NCBI GenBank assembly: GCA_014189435.1
Contig: CP050293.1
Span: forward strand, 7,073,001-7,137,000
Direction: 5' to 3'
DNA from: Mesorhizobium loti
GTDB taxonomy: Bacteria > Pseudomonadota > Alphaproteobacteria > Rhizobiales > Rhizobiaceae
DNA length: 64,000 bases
Shown here: in pieces, positions 1-10,101 of the stretch
Layout: each line of letters opens with the position of its first letter
How positions within the stretch are numbered: the stretch's first letter is position 1
The notes under the pieces: generated by a model
What the model was told of the DNA's origin: nothing
Database searches by the model: none
Seen by the model: the letters and a program-made list of their open reading frames with translations, nothing else
Translations under genes and position numbers: made by a program

Positions 1-1
1 C

Positions 2-2092
2 GATGCGTTGCTCCGGCAGCTCGAAGACCTGGCGCGACGAGGTCCGGTGTTGATGCTCTTCGAGGATGTGCACTGGATCGACCCCAGCTCGCGCGAGCTG
101 CTCGACCTAGTCATCGAGCGGGTGCCGCGCCTGCCAGTGCTGCTTCTCCTCACGTTTCGCCCCGAGTTTCAACCGCCGTGGACCGGGCAGGCGCACGTAA
201 CGGTTCTTGTCCTCAATCGGCTCGACCGTCGTGAAGGCGCCGCGCTGGTCCAGCGGGTCGTCGGCACCGGAGAGCTGCCGAGCGACGTTGTCGCAGAGAT
301 CATCGAGCGCACAGATGGGGTGCCACTGTTCGTCGAGGAGCTGACCAAGGCAGTGCTGGAGGGCGGGAACGCCACGGCAGTGCTCTCAAGAGCTGGTGCG
401 ACGGCGTTGAACGTTCCCGCCACGCTGCATGCCTCGTTGATGGCGCGGCTCGATCGCCTCGGCTCAGCCGTTAAGGAGGTCGCACAAATCGGCGCGGTTC
501 TCGGTCGGGAGTTCTCCTACGAATTGCTGGCAGCGGTCGCACAGCGAAATGCCGCTGAGCTAAATGGCGCACTGGATCAACTCGTCGGCGCCGGTCTGGC
601 GTTCTGCCGCGGGACTCGGCCACTGGCCACTTACCTCTTCAAGCATGCGCTCGTTCAGGACGCAGCGTATGGCACGCTGCTGCGCGGCAAGCGCCAGGAA
701 ATACATAAGCGTGTCGCAGATGTGTTGGAGGAAAAGTGGATCGGAATCACTGAACCGCAACCCGAGCTCCTCGCGCACCACCTTCAAGAAGCTGGGGATT
801 GGGCGGGCGCGCTCGATCACTGGCAAAAGGCGGGAAGGGCCGCCGTGGCCAGAGCTGCCACTCGGGAAGCCGTGTCGCACTTTGCCAATGCTATCGACTG
901 CAGCAGCAGACTTGGCGATATGTCCGGCGGCGCCGAACGGATGACACATCTCCACCTTGCGATGGCCAATGCCTTGATGCAGGCTGAAGGGTATCGTTCT
1001 GAGCGCCTTGGGAAGACGCTTGAGGATGCACGACTTGCCGCCGCGAAAACGGCATCGGTCGAATTGCAATGTGACGTTGCGCTTTCACTCGCTCCATTTT
1101 TTTATGCCACTGGGCGCAATCACGATTACCTGACCCTGGCCGAAGAGCAGCTCGCAAACGGTGCCGATCTCCTTCCGACGGCCTATCTGAGTGGTCTTTG
1201 GGCAACGAAGGGAATTGCTCATTCCAACCGAGGAGAACAACCACTGGCAGCGGAGGCTTTGCGGAATGCCTTAGATCTGATTGATCGTGTTGACCCAAGT
1301 CGTCGCATTTCGTTCGCCGGTGCGGATCAACGTGTGTCTGCCCAGGCATATTTTAGCGAATCGCTGATAATTTTGGGTCTCTTTGATGCTGCAGTCGAAG
1401 AGAAAGAGCGCCTGATGCGAGATTTTGACCAGCTCGATAAGCCCTTCGACCTCGCGTGGCATCTTCTCGTGCAGTGCCAATTGTGCGGGCTACTCGGCCA
1501 ATACAAGGAATTACTCGATAACGCTACGAAGATCGTCGAGATTTGCGAACGGCATGGCTACACGGCGCGTCGAAGCAGTGGCCTCAGGTGGCTTGGCCAT
1601 GCCCGCTCGCATCTAGGTGACCTGGATGCCGGCATCGATGATGTCCGGGAGAGTGTGGTTCTTTGGCGTGGGCAGGGCGTCGTATTTCATACCCCTGAGA
1701 AAGCATGCGAACTTTGTGATCTTCTCCTGCGGGCCGGTCGCATCGATGACGCATCGCAAATGCTTGATGATGTCGATACCCTCGTTTTCGATACGGACGA
1801 GGCGAGCTACCTAGCAGAATGTATTCGCCTTCGTGGCCAAATCGCCGCTGGCCGAGGTGACCTGACGGGTGCCGCTCACCTATTCGAAACAGCGATTGCC
1901 ACTGCCCGTCGGCAGCAAGCGAGACTCTTCGAGCTTCGCGCCGCTACGCAACTAGCACCAGTTCTGGCACGTCAAGGTCGTGTCCATGAGGCCGCGACGC
2001 GTCTGCAAGCGGTGGTCCACACATTCGACACCAGGTATCCAATCGTCGACCTCGTCGCCGCGCAAAGGGAGCTGGCCAAGTTGGGCCGTTGA
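2..2092 (+). CDS. Class III cyclase-associated ATPase/TPR protein, 5'-truncated by window edge
   Basis: The reading frame is open from the first bases of the window, so this is the C-terminal part (about 695 residues) of a larger protein. A Walker B-like segment (VLMLFEDVHWID) lies near the start of the visible part, followed by the rest of a STAND-type AAA ATPase module (FVEELTKAVLE region) and then by about 400 residues of degenerate helical repeats resembling TPRs. Proteins with this layout in rhizobia usually begin with an adenylate/guanylate cyclase domain, but that part lies outside the window, so cyclase activity is inferred. It is followed by two more cyclase/TPR genes within 8 kb, which supports the assignment. 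Confidence 0.75.
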   Translation, partial: DALLRQLEDLARRGPVLMLFEDVHWIDPSSRELLDLVIERVPRLPVLLLLTFRPEFQPPWTGQAHVTVLVLNRLDRREGAALVQRVVGTGELPSDVVAEIIERTDGVPLFVEELTKAVLEGGNATAVLSRAGATALNVPATLHASLMARLDRLGSAVKEVAQIGAVLGREFSYELLAAVAQRNAAELNGALDQLVGAGLAFCRGTRPLATYLFKHALVQDAAYGTLLRGKRQEIHKRVADVLEEKWIGITEPQPELLAHHLQEAGDWAGALDHWQKAGRAAVARAATREAVSHFANAIDCSSRLGDMSGGAERMTHLHLAMANALMQAEGYRSERLGKTLEDARLAAAKTASVELQCDVALSLAPFFYATGRNHDYLTLAEEQLANGADLLPTAYLSGLWATKGIAHSNRGEQPLAAEALRNALDLIDRVDPSRRISFAGADQRVSAQAYFSESLIILGLFDAAVEEKERLMRDFDQLDKPFDLAWHLLVQCQLCGLLGQYKELLDNATKIVEICERHGYTARRSSGLRWLGHARSHLGDLDAGIDDVRESVVLWRGQGVVFHTPEKACELCDLLLRAGRIDDASQMLDDVDTLVFDTDEASYLAECIRLRGQIAAGRGDLTGAAHLFETAIATARRQQARLFELRAATQLAPVLARQGRVHEAATRLQAVVHTFDTRYPIVDLVAAQRELAKLGR

Positions 2093-2274
2093 GTTCGCAT
2101 CACCTACCTTCGGCTCCGACAAGTAGCTTGCGTCGATTCGATCCAAATTGCCTGGCTCATTGCCACGCCAGACGGATGCTCGTCCGGTGGATTGGAACGT
2201 CACTAACGGGTGAGATAAGACGTTCACGTTTATAGCGGCGTAGGTCTGAACATGCCGCAAACATGACATCCAGT

Positions 2275-2347
2275 GTGGTCGCAGACGATGTCCACTTTCG
2301 GGGAGCGGCAAAGCCGACCTCTACGGCCGAGATGAGGCGCAGAGCGG
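2275..2347. repeat. Degenerate intergenic repeat, copy 1
   Basis: This 73-base stretch aligns by eye at roughly 70% identity, with one gap, to 4989-5060 in the same orientation. Shared blocks are GTGGTCGC, CGATGTCC, CTTTC, GGCAAA and CGAGATGAGGCGCA. It lies downstream of the cyclase-type gene and overlaps no credible coding region. The rest of the 2093-2378 gap shows nothing else I can name. Confidence 0.5.
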
Positions 2348-2378
2348 AATATGGGCATCGCGCCGCGACGGTTGAGAT

Positions 2379-3410
2379 TCAATCGCGGCTCAGCGCTCGC
2401 CGGAGAGCACTGAAACGAATGCGATATTGCGCCGGCGTCAGCCCGACCTTGCGGCGGAAGAGACGCCCGAAAAAACTCGCATCCTCGTAGCCGACTTCAT
2501 TCGCCACCGCTTCGACCGGGAGATCGCCCGTCTCCAGCATCTGCTTGGCCTGCTCGAGCCTGAGCGCGTGGATGTAGTCGATCGCCTTCATGTCCGTAGC
2601 CCTCGCGAAGCGGCGCACGAAGGAGCGCTCGGACAGGCCTGACAACTTCGTCATGGCGGCGACGGGCGAGGGGGTCCGGTAGTTGAGCTCCGCCCATCTC
2701 TGGCACCGGTTAATCACCGCGTCGCTGGTCTGTCGAAAGCGCATGAGCGCGGCGAAGGGCTGCTGGCCCATGTCGTGCCACTGCAGCATGTAAACCTTGG
2801 CGACCTCCATCGCCTCCTTGAGGCCGACAAAGCGCGCGATGAGATAGAGGGCGAGATCCTGCCAGCTCGAGCCGCCCCCGGCCATGACCACCCGTTGCGC
2901 CTCGCCGCTCAGCACAAGCGACTGGTCCGGCCTCACCTTCACGCCGGGATAGTTGTTCGTGAGCGTCTCGACATAGCCCCAGTGAATGGTGGCCTCGCGA
3001 TTGTCGAGCAGCCCGGCCTCGCCGAGCAGCACCGCGCCCGAGCATGCGCTGGCCAGCATGGCGCCGTCGTCATGCGCACGCTTCAGCCAGCGGGCCTCGG
3101 CATCATACTGCCCGGCGACGCTTTCGCCCGGATTGACGAAGAAATCAGGGATGCAGACGATGTCGGGGCGGGGGCAATCGGAAAGCGCGTAGTCCGGGCG
3201 CACCCAGACGCCGTTTGCGGCGCGAAACGCGCTGCCGTCCCCGGCAACCACATAGGGCCGCATGCGCGGCGTGCCCGCGGCTCCGCTGGTGATGAACAGG
3301 AAATCCCTGCCGGGCGAGGAAAACAGGTCGAACATGCCGTAGATCGTGGAGGCGGTAGCCTCCGGAGCGGCAAGGATCGCCACATTCAATGGGTCGGCCT
3401 GTTCAACCAT
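2379..3410 (-). CDS. GlxA-family AraC-type transcriptional regulator
   Basis: The protein has 343 residues with two domains. Residues about 8-190 form a DJ-1/PfpI-like (class I glutamine amidotransferase-like) sensor domain with a Cys at about position 123 in the SACSGAVLLGEAG motif. Residues about 245-335 form a C-terminal AraC/XylS helix-turn-helix domain ending in the usual GYEDASFFGRLFRRKVG signature. This is the layout of GlxA-type regulators, which often control catabolism of quaternary amines or other small nitrogen compounds; the ligand here is unknown. It is divergent from the FAD oxidoreductase, with an 86-base shared promoter region, so it may regulate that gene. Confidence 0.85.
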   Translation of the reverse strand: MVEQADPLNVAILAAPEATASTIYGMFDLFSSPGRDFLFITSGAAGTPRMRPYVVAGDGSAFRAANGVWVRPDYALSDCPRPDIVCIPDFFVNPGESVAGQYDAEARWLKRAHDDGAMLASACSGAVLLGEAGLLDNREATIHWGYVETLTNNYPGVKVRPDQSLVLSGEAQRVVMAGGGSSWQDLALYLIARFVGLKEAMEVAKVYMLQWHDMGQQPFAALMRFRQTSDAVINRCQRWAELNYRTPSPVAAMTKLSGLSERSFVRRFARATDMKAIDYIHALRLEQAKQMLETGDLPVEAVANEVGYEDASFFGRLFRRKVGLTPAQYRIRFSALRRALSRD

Positions 3411-3482
3411 GGCAGAAATGACCGCCTTCCAGCATTTTCGACTTTAGCGGCCGTGCCCGCGCCGCGCTAGCGTGCGTGAAAC

Positions 3483-3488
3483 GAGGAG
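3483..3488 (+). promoter_or_regulatory. Ribosome binding site deciding the start of the FAD oxidoreductase
   Basis: GAGGAG lies 8 bases ahead of the ATG at 3497. An in-frame ATG at 3476 lies upstream of this site, so 3497 is the better start. Confidence 0.6.
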
Positions 3489-3496
3489 ACCGCCCC

Positions 3497-4902
3497 ATGG
3501 CCGCCACCGCTACCCTTACACCATCGAGCATCGAAAGCTTCCGTTCCATCTTGCGCGGCGAGGTGCTGGAGCCGTCGAACCCGTCCTATGACGCGACGCG
3601 GGTCGTCTGGAACGGCATGATCGACCGCCGTCCCGCCCTCATCGCGCGCTGCCGGAATGCTGCCGATGTCGTGGCGTCGGTGAATTTCGGGCGCGAGCAG
3701 CGGTTGGCGATCGCGATCCGCTCCGGCGGCCACAATGTTGCAGGCTACGCCGTCTGCGACGGCGGGCTGATGATCGATATGTCGCTGATGAAGGGCGTGC
3801 GGGTCGCGCCCGGCCTCGACCGCGCCTTCGTCGAGGGCGGCGCCACGTGGGCCGATGTCGATGCGGCCACCACCCCGCTTGGCCGCGCCACGCCGGGGGT
3901 CTCATCTCGGCGACGGGCGTTGCTGGCCTGACGCTTTCCGGCGGCATCGGCTGGCTGCGCGGCAGCCATGGCCTCAGCGTCGACAATCTGCTGGCGGCCG
4001 ATCTGGTGACCGCCGATGGCCGCCTCATCCATGCCGACGCGACGCAGAACCCGGATCTCTTCTGGGCGCTGCGCGGCGGCGGCGGCAATTTCGGCGTGGT
4101 GACGAGCTTCGAGTTCAAGCTGCACTCGATCGAACCGGAGCTGATGTTGTGCGGTCCGGCCTATCCCGAAGAGCGCGCCAACGAGATCATTCCGCTCTGG
4201 CGCGACTTCATGCAGACCGCACCCGACCGCCTGAGCGGCCTGGCCGAGTTCTCCACCCTGCCCGACGATCCCTCGATTCCCGAGCATGCAAGGGGCCGGC
4301 GCGTCCTGGCGCTCGCGCATGTCTATGACGGACCGGCCGACGAGGGCGAGCGGGTCGTGGCGCCGTTGCGCAGTTTTGGGGAACCGCTCGTCGATTTCAG
4401 CGGCCGCATGCCGTATCGCACCATCCAGTCGCTCTATGACGGCCTGTTCCCGAAAGGCCGCGACCGCTGTTACTGGAAATCCACCTACCTCTCGCGCCTC
4501 GACGACGAGGTCATCGGGGAGATCACCGCGCGGATGGCGAAGCGGCCCTCCGAAATGACCTTCGCCTCGATCTGGAAGTTCGGCGGTTTCGTCCAGCGCG
4601 TTGCAGCCGATGCGACCGCCTTCGGCGACCGTTCCATGCCGTTCATGCTCAGCCTAGACGCCATCTGGCAGGACGCTGGAGGGGATGATGCGAACATCGG
4701 CTGGGTTCGCAGCTGCTGGCAGGACATGCAGCGCTACTCGACCGGCCGCCTCTATCTGAACTTCCCCGGCCATGGCGAAGGAACGGATCTCGTGCGCGAC
4801 GCTTTCGGAGCCGAGGCCTACGCCCGGCTTGCAGGGATCAAGCACAGATACGATCCGGACAATCTGTTCCGTCTGAACCAGAACATTCTGCCAATGTACT
4901 GA
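3497..4902 (+). pseudogene. FAD-binding (berberine-bridge type) oxidoreductase, frameshifted
   Basis: The first frame (3497 to about 3899) encodes the N-terminal part of a PCMH-type FAD-binding domain, including IRSGGHNVAGY, whose His is the usual covalent flavin attachment residue in this family. After ATPG at the GGGGG run 3895-3899 the homology continues in another frame with GLISATGVAGLTLSGGIGW and runs to a C-terminal berberine-bridge motif (YDPDNLFRLNQNI). Restoring one base gives 468 codons, the normal family length of about 460. The GlxA-like regulator is divergent. Either the gene has lost one base or the sequence has a homopolymer error; apart from this the frame is intact. Confidence 0.85.
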
Positions 4903-5483
4903 CGCACAATCCAAATCGGGCCTAGGGTTGCGACACTCGACTCGGCCGTGGTGGCTTTGACCGCGCTGAGTCGCGAGCGACGCCCAGCGTGGTCGCCGCG
5001 ATGTCCGCTTTCAATCAGTGGCAAATCTGTCCGCAACGGGCGAGATGAGGCGCAAAGCTGCCGTTCCTTCCGCACGCGAAACTGACGGATCCGGGTCAAA
5101 AAGGCGACTTTATCTGGTGGGCCGCCCATGCTGACATTGCGGCTAATTAAACGGCGCGCAGCGATGGAGGCTCGGATCCGCCGCTAGGTAGCCAAGACCG
5201 ATCATTCGCGACCGTTTGTCGAAGGGCCGAAGTTGGGCCGACAGCGGACTGGCAGCTTCGCAGTGCGGACCGCCAAAACCGGACATTCAGTTAGGCGTGG
5301 GCATCGTCGTTATCTGACCCAAAATTGCGGCGGTCGCTCTCCGGCTATCCGACCGCCGCCGAGGGAACTAGAAGCGGACAATCTCCCAGGTGGTGGCTGC
5401 GACCTTTCCATCCCCAATGCGCCGCGCAGTCTTTGGCGATCACTGCGCAGCAACCATTCCGGGACCTCTGATCCTGCAAAGCG
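4903..5483. other. Intergenic stretch with a degenerate repeat and no credible gene
   Basis: This 581-base gap separates the end of the FAD oxidoreductase from the end of a convergent cyclase gene. It contains repeat copy 2 (4989-5060) and fragments around 5260-5310 that resemble worn copies of similar sequence. Short open frames here have no recognisable protein features. Confidence 0.5.
4989..5060. repeat. Degenerate intergenic repeat, copy 2
   Basis: This 72-base stretch is the partner of 2275-2347 in direct orientation, so the two copies flank the GlxA-like regulator and FAD oxidoreductase pair. The best conserved block is CGAGATGAGGCGCA. Confidence 0.5.
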
Positions 5484-7279
5484 TCAAGCCGGCAAGCCTG
5501 CCAGGCGCAACCCCGCTCGGAGGCGCTCCCTGTCAGTCGATTGCTCAAGAAGCGAGAACCAGATGACCCAGTCAATGTAGTCAGAAGCGGTTGCCCCAGG
5601 ATCGCCCTGCCAATGGGAAGCAATCTCGCGCGTGAGTTCCTCACCGCAGCGTGCTGCCACGTCGACACGGCCGTCGTAAGCGTAGGCTGCCACACGCCAA
5701 CCAAGGTCCCTCAGGTAGCGAGCGTGGTCGTCAAACATCCGTTTCTCGAGGAGAGCCGCTGCTCGAGCGTAGTCGCCGAGTTGGAACAGCAGCCGAGCGT
5801 GAGCAGCGCTGTACCAGGGCGGGTGGCGGGGATTGAGCCGACAGGCGATCTCGACGGCGGCCAGACCTCGCTCAGGCTTACCCCTCATGCTTTGTAGCGA
5901 CGCATACAGAATCTGGATGGCGGCGTCGTTCGGGTTCATCGACCGCGCCAGGTCGAAGTGCTGCTCGGCTCGGTCGAAATCGCGCGAATAGGCACGCATC
6001 CAGCCAAACGCCGAATGAACACGCGCATCGTTGGGGTCGAGCGCCAACGCTCTCTCCGAAAGCTCCATGGCTATTCGCATCTCTTCGTCTGGCTGGAACT
6101 TGACCCCAGCGATGATCTGCATGGAGCGATCACGATGTATGAACGCGAGACCCGAATACGCTCGTGCGAACGTGGGATCGATGGCAATGACTTGCTCATA
6201 GAGTGCCTCGAGTTGCCCAAGAACTTCCGGGGTGAAGGACGTGCCGCCAAATCGAAGAGCTCGCAAGAACAGGTCATAGGCCCGCAGGTCCTGGGGTGGG
6301 CGCCTCCGGGCGGCTATCTCGCGCTCATCGATGACCCGCTCGGCGACCCTCACAACAATGCTTTGCGCGATCTCTTCCTGGACGGCGAAAACATCCGCCA
6401 ATGCGCGGTCGTAACGCTCCGTCCAAAGGTGGGTGCCGGTCGAGGTGTCCACGAGTTGGGCACTGATGCGTACGCGGTCTCCGGCCCGGCGCACGTTGCC
6501 TTCAATCACATGGCTTGCACCAAGCGTGCGTCCGATCTCGCGCACGTCGACGTTCTTTCCACGGAAGCTAAACGACGAGTTCTGAGCTATGACCAGAAGT
6601 TCGCGAAAGCGGGAAAGTTCGGTAATGACATCTTCTGTGATTCCATCGCTGAAATAGACCTGCTCCGGATCGTCGCTGAGATCTGGAAGGGCAGAACGGC
6701 GACAACGGGTTTCTCGCCCAGGGTTGGTCCAAGCGGTTGTCGAACCTGGGTACCCTCGAGTGCAAGTTCGAACGCGCGGACCGGTCGCGCGATGTTCTTG
6801 AGGCGCTGTTCGCCTTTGTCCGCGAAATGAAGGTCGAGTTTGCCGGCCAGCTGTTCGTGCGCTGAACTTGAGATCAGCACCCCGCCGGGAGGACAAAGTT
6901 GTTCAAGGCGAGCGGCGATGTTGACGCCGTCCCCGAGGAGGTCCTCGCCTTCAACGATCACGTCACCGAGATGCAGGCCGATACGCAGCACGATCCGACG
7001 ATCAGCCGCGATCCCTTCCTGTGTTGTCCTCAGTCGCGACTGGATCGCGACGGCGCAGATGACCGCAGCCACGACGGAGCTGAATTCGACGATGACGCCG
7101 TCACCCATGAGTTTGACAACGCGCCCGCGGTTCTCGGTGACCAGGGGCTCAAGGATCTCCTGCCGAAAGATCTTGAGGTCACCGAGCGTCCGAGCCTCAT
7201 CAGCTTCCACCAAACGCGAATAGCCGACGACGTCAGCAGCGAGGATCGCGGCCAGCCGACGTTCCGCGATGGATGCCAT
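5484..7279 (-). pseudogene. Class III adenylate/guanylate cyclase with TolB-like and TPR regions, frameshifted
   Basis: The N-terminal frame starts at 7279 and encodes a class III cyclase homology domain: the first metal-binding Asp is in LAAILAADVVGYSRL, the second in KLMGDGVIVEF, and GDGVNIAARLEQL follows. It then reaches KPVVAVLPFQ, the start of the TolB/FlgO-like segment. The continuation (LSDDPEQVYFSDGITEDV and then TPR-like helices to the end) is in another frame. The break is at about 6678-6685, where one base is missing compared with the expected PFQNLSDD codons. Repaired, the protein would have 598 residues. It is divergent from an intact paralogue at 7628-9856 and presumably made cAMP or cGMP before decay. 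Confidence 0.85.
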
Positions 7280-7627
7280 TTCCTCCTCGGCGACTAGGTA
7301 TAATTGACGGTATTCAGTGACTGGAGGTTACGCACTCCCGCCTTTCTCTGCAATTCCGCTTTGGCGGGCACACGTTCGGCGACCAAAATACAAGGTAAAG
7401 CCATCGCGCGATGTGCGTTTCGGGTGTCGCCAGGCCGAATGTCAGGAGATGACCCAAACGAGCCATTCCGGCAGGCAAGCTCTAATGTCTCGAATGTGGT
7501 GACTACGACATTGGTTACACCTCGCCGTATCAGCGGTCCATCAAACGTGCGGAAGAAGGGAATTGCTGGTGAGGTCGGTTTCCTTTCAGAACAACCAATA
7601 CTATGATCCGCTGAGGCGAGGCCGACA
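7280..7627. promoter_or_regulatory. Divergent promoter region between two cyclase genes
   Basis: This 348-base gap lies between the start codons of two divergently transcribed cyclase/TPR genes and must hold both promoters. I see no convincing coding sequence and no strong -35/-10 pair. Confidence 0.4.
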
Positions 7628-9856
7628 ATGGATCGCAAGCTTTCCGCGATTTTAGCCGCAGATGTAGTGGGCTATTCGGCTCTGATGGAGCGCGATGAGG
7701 CCGGTACATTCGAACGCCTTCGTGCCGGGCGCAAAGAACTGTTCGAACCCGAAATTGCTCGCCACCACGGCCATATCTTCAAGCTGATGGGCGATGGGAT
7801 GCTGGCCGAATTCGGCAGTGTCGTCGATGCCGTCGAATGTGCAGTGTCGCTGCAGCGCGGCCTGTCCGAGCGCAACGCCTCGCTTCCCGAGTCGGAACAG
7901 ATCCTGGTGCGGATCGGTATCAACCTCGGCGAGGTGATCGTTGACGGCGACGACCGGTATGGCGATGGGGTCAACATCGCGGCCAGACTTCAGCAGTTAG
8001 CGAAACCGGGCGGCATCTGCGTCTCGGGAAAAGTGGCCAAGGAGGTCGAGAGGAAGCTAGCGTTCACATTTGAGTCAATGGGCGAACAGAGGGTTAAGAA
8101 CATCACCGAACCAGTTCGGGCGTATCGCGTACTGCTTGATCCAGCGGCAGCGGGCAAGACCCTCCATGCTCGCCGCCAGCCGCGCGCCTGGCGTCTTCCA
8201 GTCGCGGCGGGTGTTCTCGTCCTGGCTCTCGGCCTTGCAGTAGCATGGTGGCAGCCGTGGGAGAGGCCTGCACAGCTTGCCGTTCCGACCGTCAGCGAGG
8301 CAGCCGACACCCGGCCCTCGCTAGTCGTCCTGCCCTTCGACAATCTCAGCGACGACAAGGAACAAGAATATCTCGCCAACGGCTTCACCGAGGATCTGAC
8401 GACCGCACTGGCGCGTGTGCCGGGTCTTTTCGTCTTCTCCCCCAACGCGGCCTCCGCTTACAAGGACAAGGACCCGAAGGAGATTGCGGCGGCATTGGGC
8501 GTCCGATACCTGCTGAAAGGCTCGATTCGCCGCGTCGGCGACGACATGCGCATCAATGCGCAGCTGATCGATGGCTCGACTTCCAGACATCTCTGGGCGC
8601 AGCGTTTCGACGGCCGGTGGGCAGACGTATTCGCGCTGCAGGACGGCGTTGTCAGCAGCATCGCGGGTGCGCTCCAGCTCCGCCTGGTGAGCGGCGCGCC
8701 GGCTACCCGGGCCGGAGGCACCAGTAATCCCGAGGCCTATGAGGCCTATCTCAAGGGGATGGACATCTACAACCGTATCAACACGCCCGAGGAGTTTGCG
8801 CAGGCTGTGAAGTATTTCCAGCAAGCCGTGCAACTCGACCCCGATTTCGGCGCGGCGTACGCCCAGCTCGCCTGGGCCTACTGGGACGCGGATGTCGGTC
8901 GGGTCGTAGTAATGGGGCTTACGACCGACGTGGCCCAGGGCAAGATCTATGAAACCCTGGAAGCGGCGGCCAGGGATCCTTCGCCGGGCTACTATCAGCT
9001 CGTCGCCGAGTTGATGGTCCGCGAGCACGACTCGGACGACGCAGTTACCGTTCTTCTGAAGTCGGTGGCGCTCGATCCCAGCGATACTTGGAATTATCTC
9101 TCGCTGGCCAATGCTCTGAATTTCAACGGCAGGCCGAAGGAAGTGCTTAGCTATCTCGATGCGGCTGCGCGCGTCGACCCAAACTCGTGGATGGACTACA
9201 GGCGCTACCAAGCCGGACTGGCCGAGTTCGGCCAGGAGAAGTTTGAGGACGCGGTTCGCTCTATCGAGAAGATGGACCTTATATCGGCCGATCCACGGGC
9301 GAAATTTTATGCCCTGCAGGTCCTTGTTTCGGCTTATGGGCATCTTGGGCGCACAGACCAGGCCGCGGCGGCTTTGGAAACGCTTAGGAAGGTTGTTGGG
9401 CGGGTGGACAGGGGGCCGAGCCAGTTGATGACCCAGGATTACATGGTGTTCAAGAATACGGCCGATATCGAACGCCTTTTGGCCGGGCTGACCAAGGCAG
9501 GTGTGCCAGAGCTGCCGGCATTGGCAAAGGCAGGCATGAATCCGAAGGACCGGCTCACAGGGGCGGAAATAAAGTCTCTCATGTTCGGGCACGAAACGCG
9601 CGGAAAATTGGTAATGCCCACGTTCCTGCCGATGCAGCGCACAACCTCGGTCGACGGCGCCGTCAGCGAGACCGTTGGCCAGAGGAGCCGCGTAGGAACC
9701 TCGTGGGTGCAAGGCGATTTCTTGTGCAACGCCTTTCCCAGAGAACTGACAAGGTGTGGGGCGATTTTTCGCAATGTGTTCAGGACGCCGGGGCGCGACG
9801 ACGAATACAAGGCCGTTTACCGCGGGGACCAGTTCGAGTTTTCGGTCGTCAAGTGA
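7628..9856 (+). CDS. Class III adenylate/guanylate cyclase with TolB-like and TPR domains
   Basis: This intact 742-residue protein likely converts ATP or GTP to a cyclic nucleotide. Residues about 1-170 are a class III cyclase domain with LSAILAADVVGYSAL and KLMGDGMLAEFGS, carrying the two metal-binding aspartates, and GDGVNIAARLQQL. A single hydrophobic segment at about 190-208 (VAAGVLVLALGLAVAWW) is a probable membrane span. Next is a TolB/FlgO-like region (VVLPFDNLSDDKEQEYLANG) and then TPR-like repeats at about 370-580. The C-terminal 80 residues carry no motif I recognise. It is paralogous to the frameshifted divergent gene. Whether it makes cAMP or cGMP cannot be told from sequence alone. 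Confidence 0.85.
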   Translation: MDRKLSAILAADVVGYSALMERDEAGTFERLRAGRKELFEPEIARHHGHIFKLMGDGMLAEFGSVVDAVECAVSLQRGLSERNASLPESEQILVRIGINLGEVIVDGDDRYGDGVNIAARLQQLAKPGGICVSGKVAKEVERKLAFTFESMGEQRVKNITEPVRAYRVLLDPAAAGKTLHARRQPRAWRLPVAAGVLVLALGLAVAWWQPWERPAQLAVPTVSEAADTRPSLVVLPFDNLSDDKEQEYLANGFTEDLTTALARVPGLFVFSPNAASAYKDKDPKEIAAALGVRYLLKGSIRRVGDDMRINAQLIDGSTSRHLWAQRFDGRWADVFALQDGVVSSIAGALQLRLVSGAPATRAGGTSNPEAYEAYLKGMDIYNRINTPEEFAQAVKYFQQAVQLDPDFGAAYAQLAWAYWDADVGRVVVMGLTTDVAQGKIYETLEAAARDPSPGYYQLVAELMVREHDSDDAVTVLLKSVALDPSDTWNYLSLANALNFNGRPKEVLSYLDAAARVDPNSWMDYRRYQAGLAEFGQEKFEDAVRSIEKMDLISADPRAKFYALQVLVSAYGHLGRTDQAAAALETLRKVVGRVDRGPSQLMTQDYMVFKNTADIERLLAGLTKAGVPELPALAKAGMNPKDRLTGAEIKSLMFGHETRGKLVMPTFLPMQRTTSVDGAVSETVGQRSRVGTSWVQGDFLCNAFPRELTRCGAIFRNVFRTPGRDDEYKAVYRGDQFEFSVVK

Positions 9857-10101
9857 ACTCCCAAATGCCGCAAGGCCGTAAGTCTGCTTGCCGAGTAGAC
9901 GCGACGTTGTTGGCATAACTGCAAACGTCGACAATTGGCGCGAGTGCGCCCATTACCGTGGTCCACTTAATCGGACACGCCGCAAGTCGCAAGTCGGTAA
10001 CCTTTCGAACAGAATCCTCGGAGGCGGCTCCAGGCGAGACGTACAATTTGCGGGCTCGGATCGCGCGCTGCGGCTGTGGAGGGCGGCATGGGAGAAGGAC
10101 C

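Noticed and set aside
8321..9934. 537-codon minus-strand open frame
   Set aside because: It is antisense to the intact cyclase gene and has no recognisable motif.
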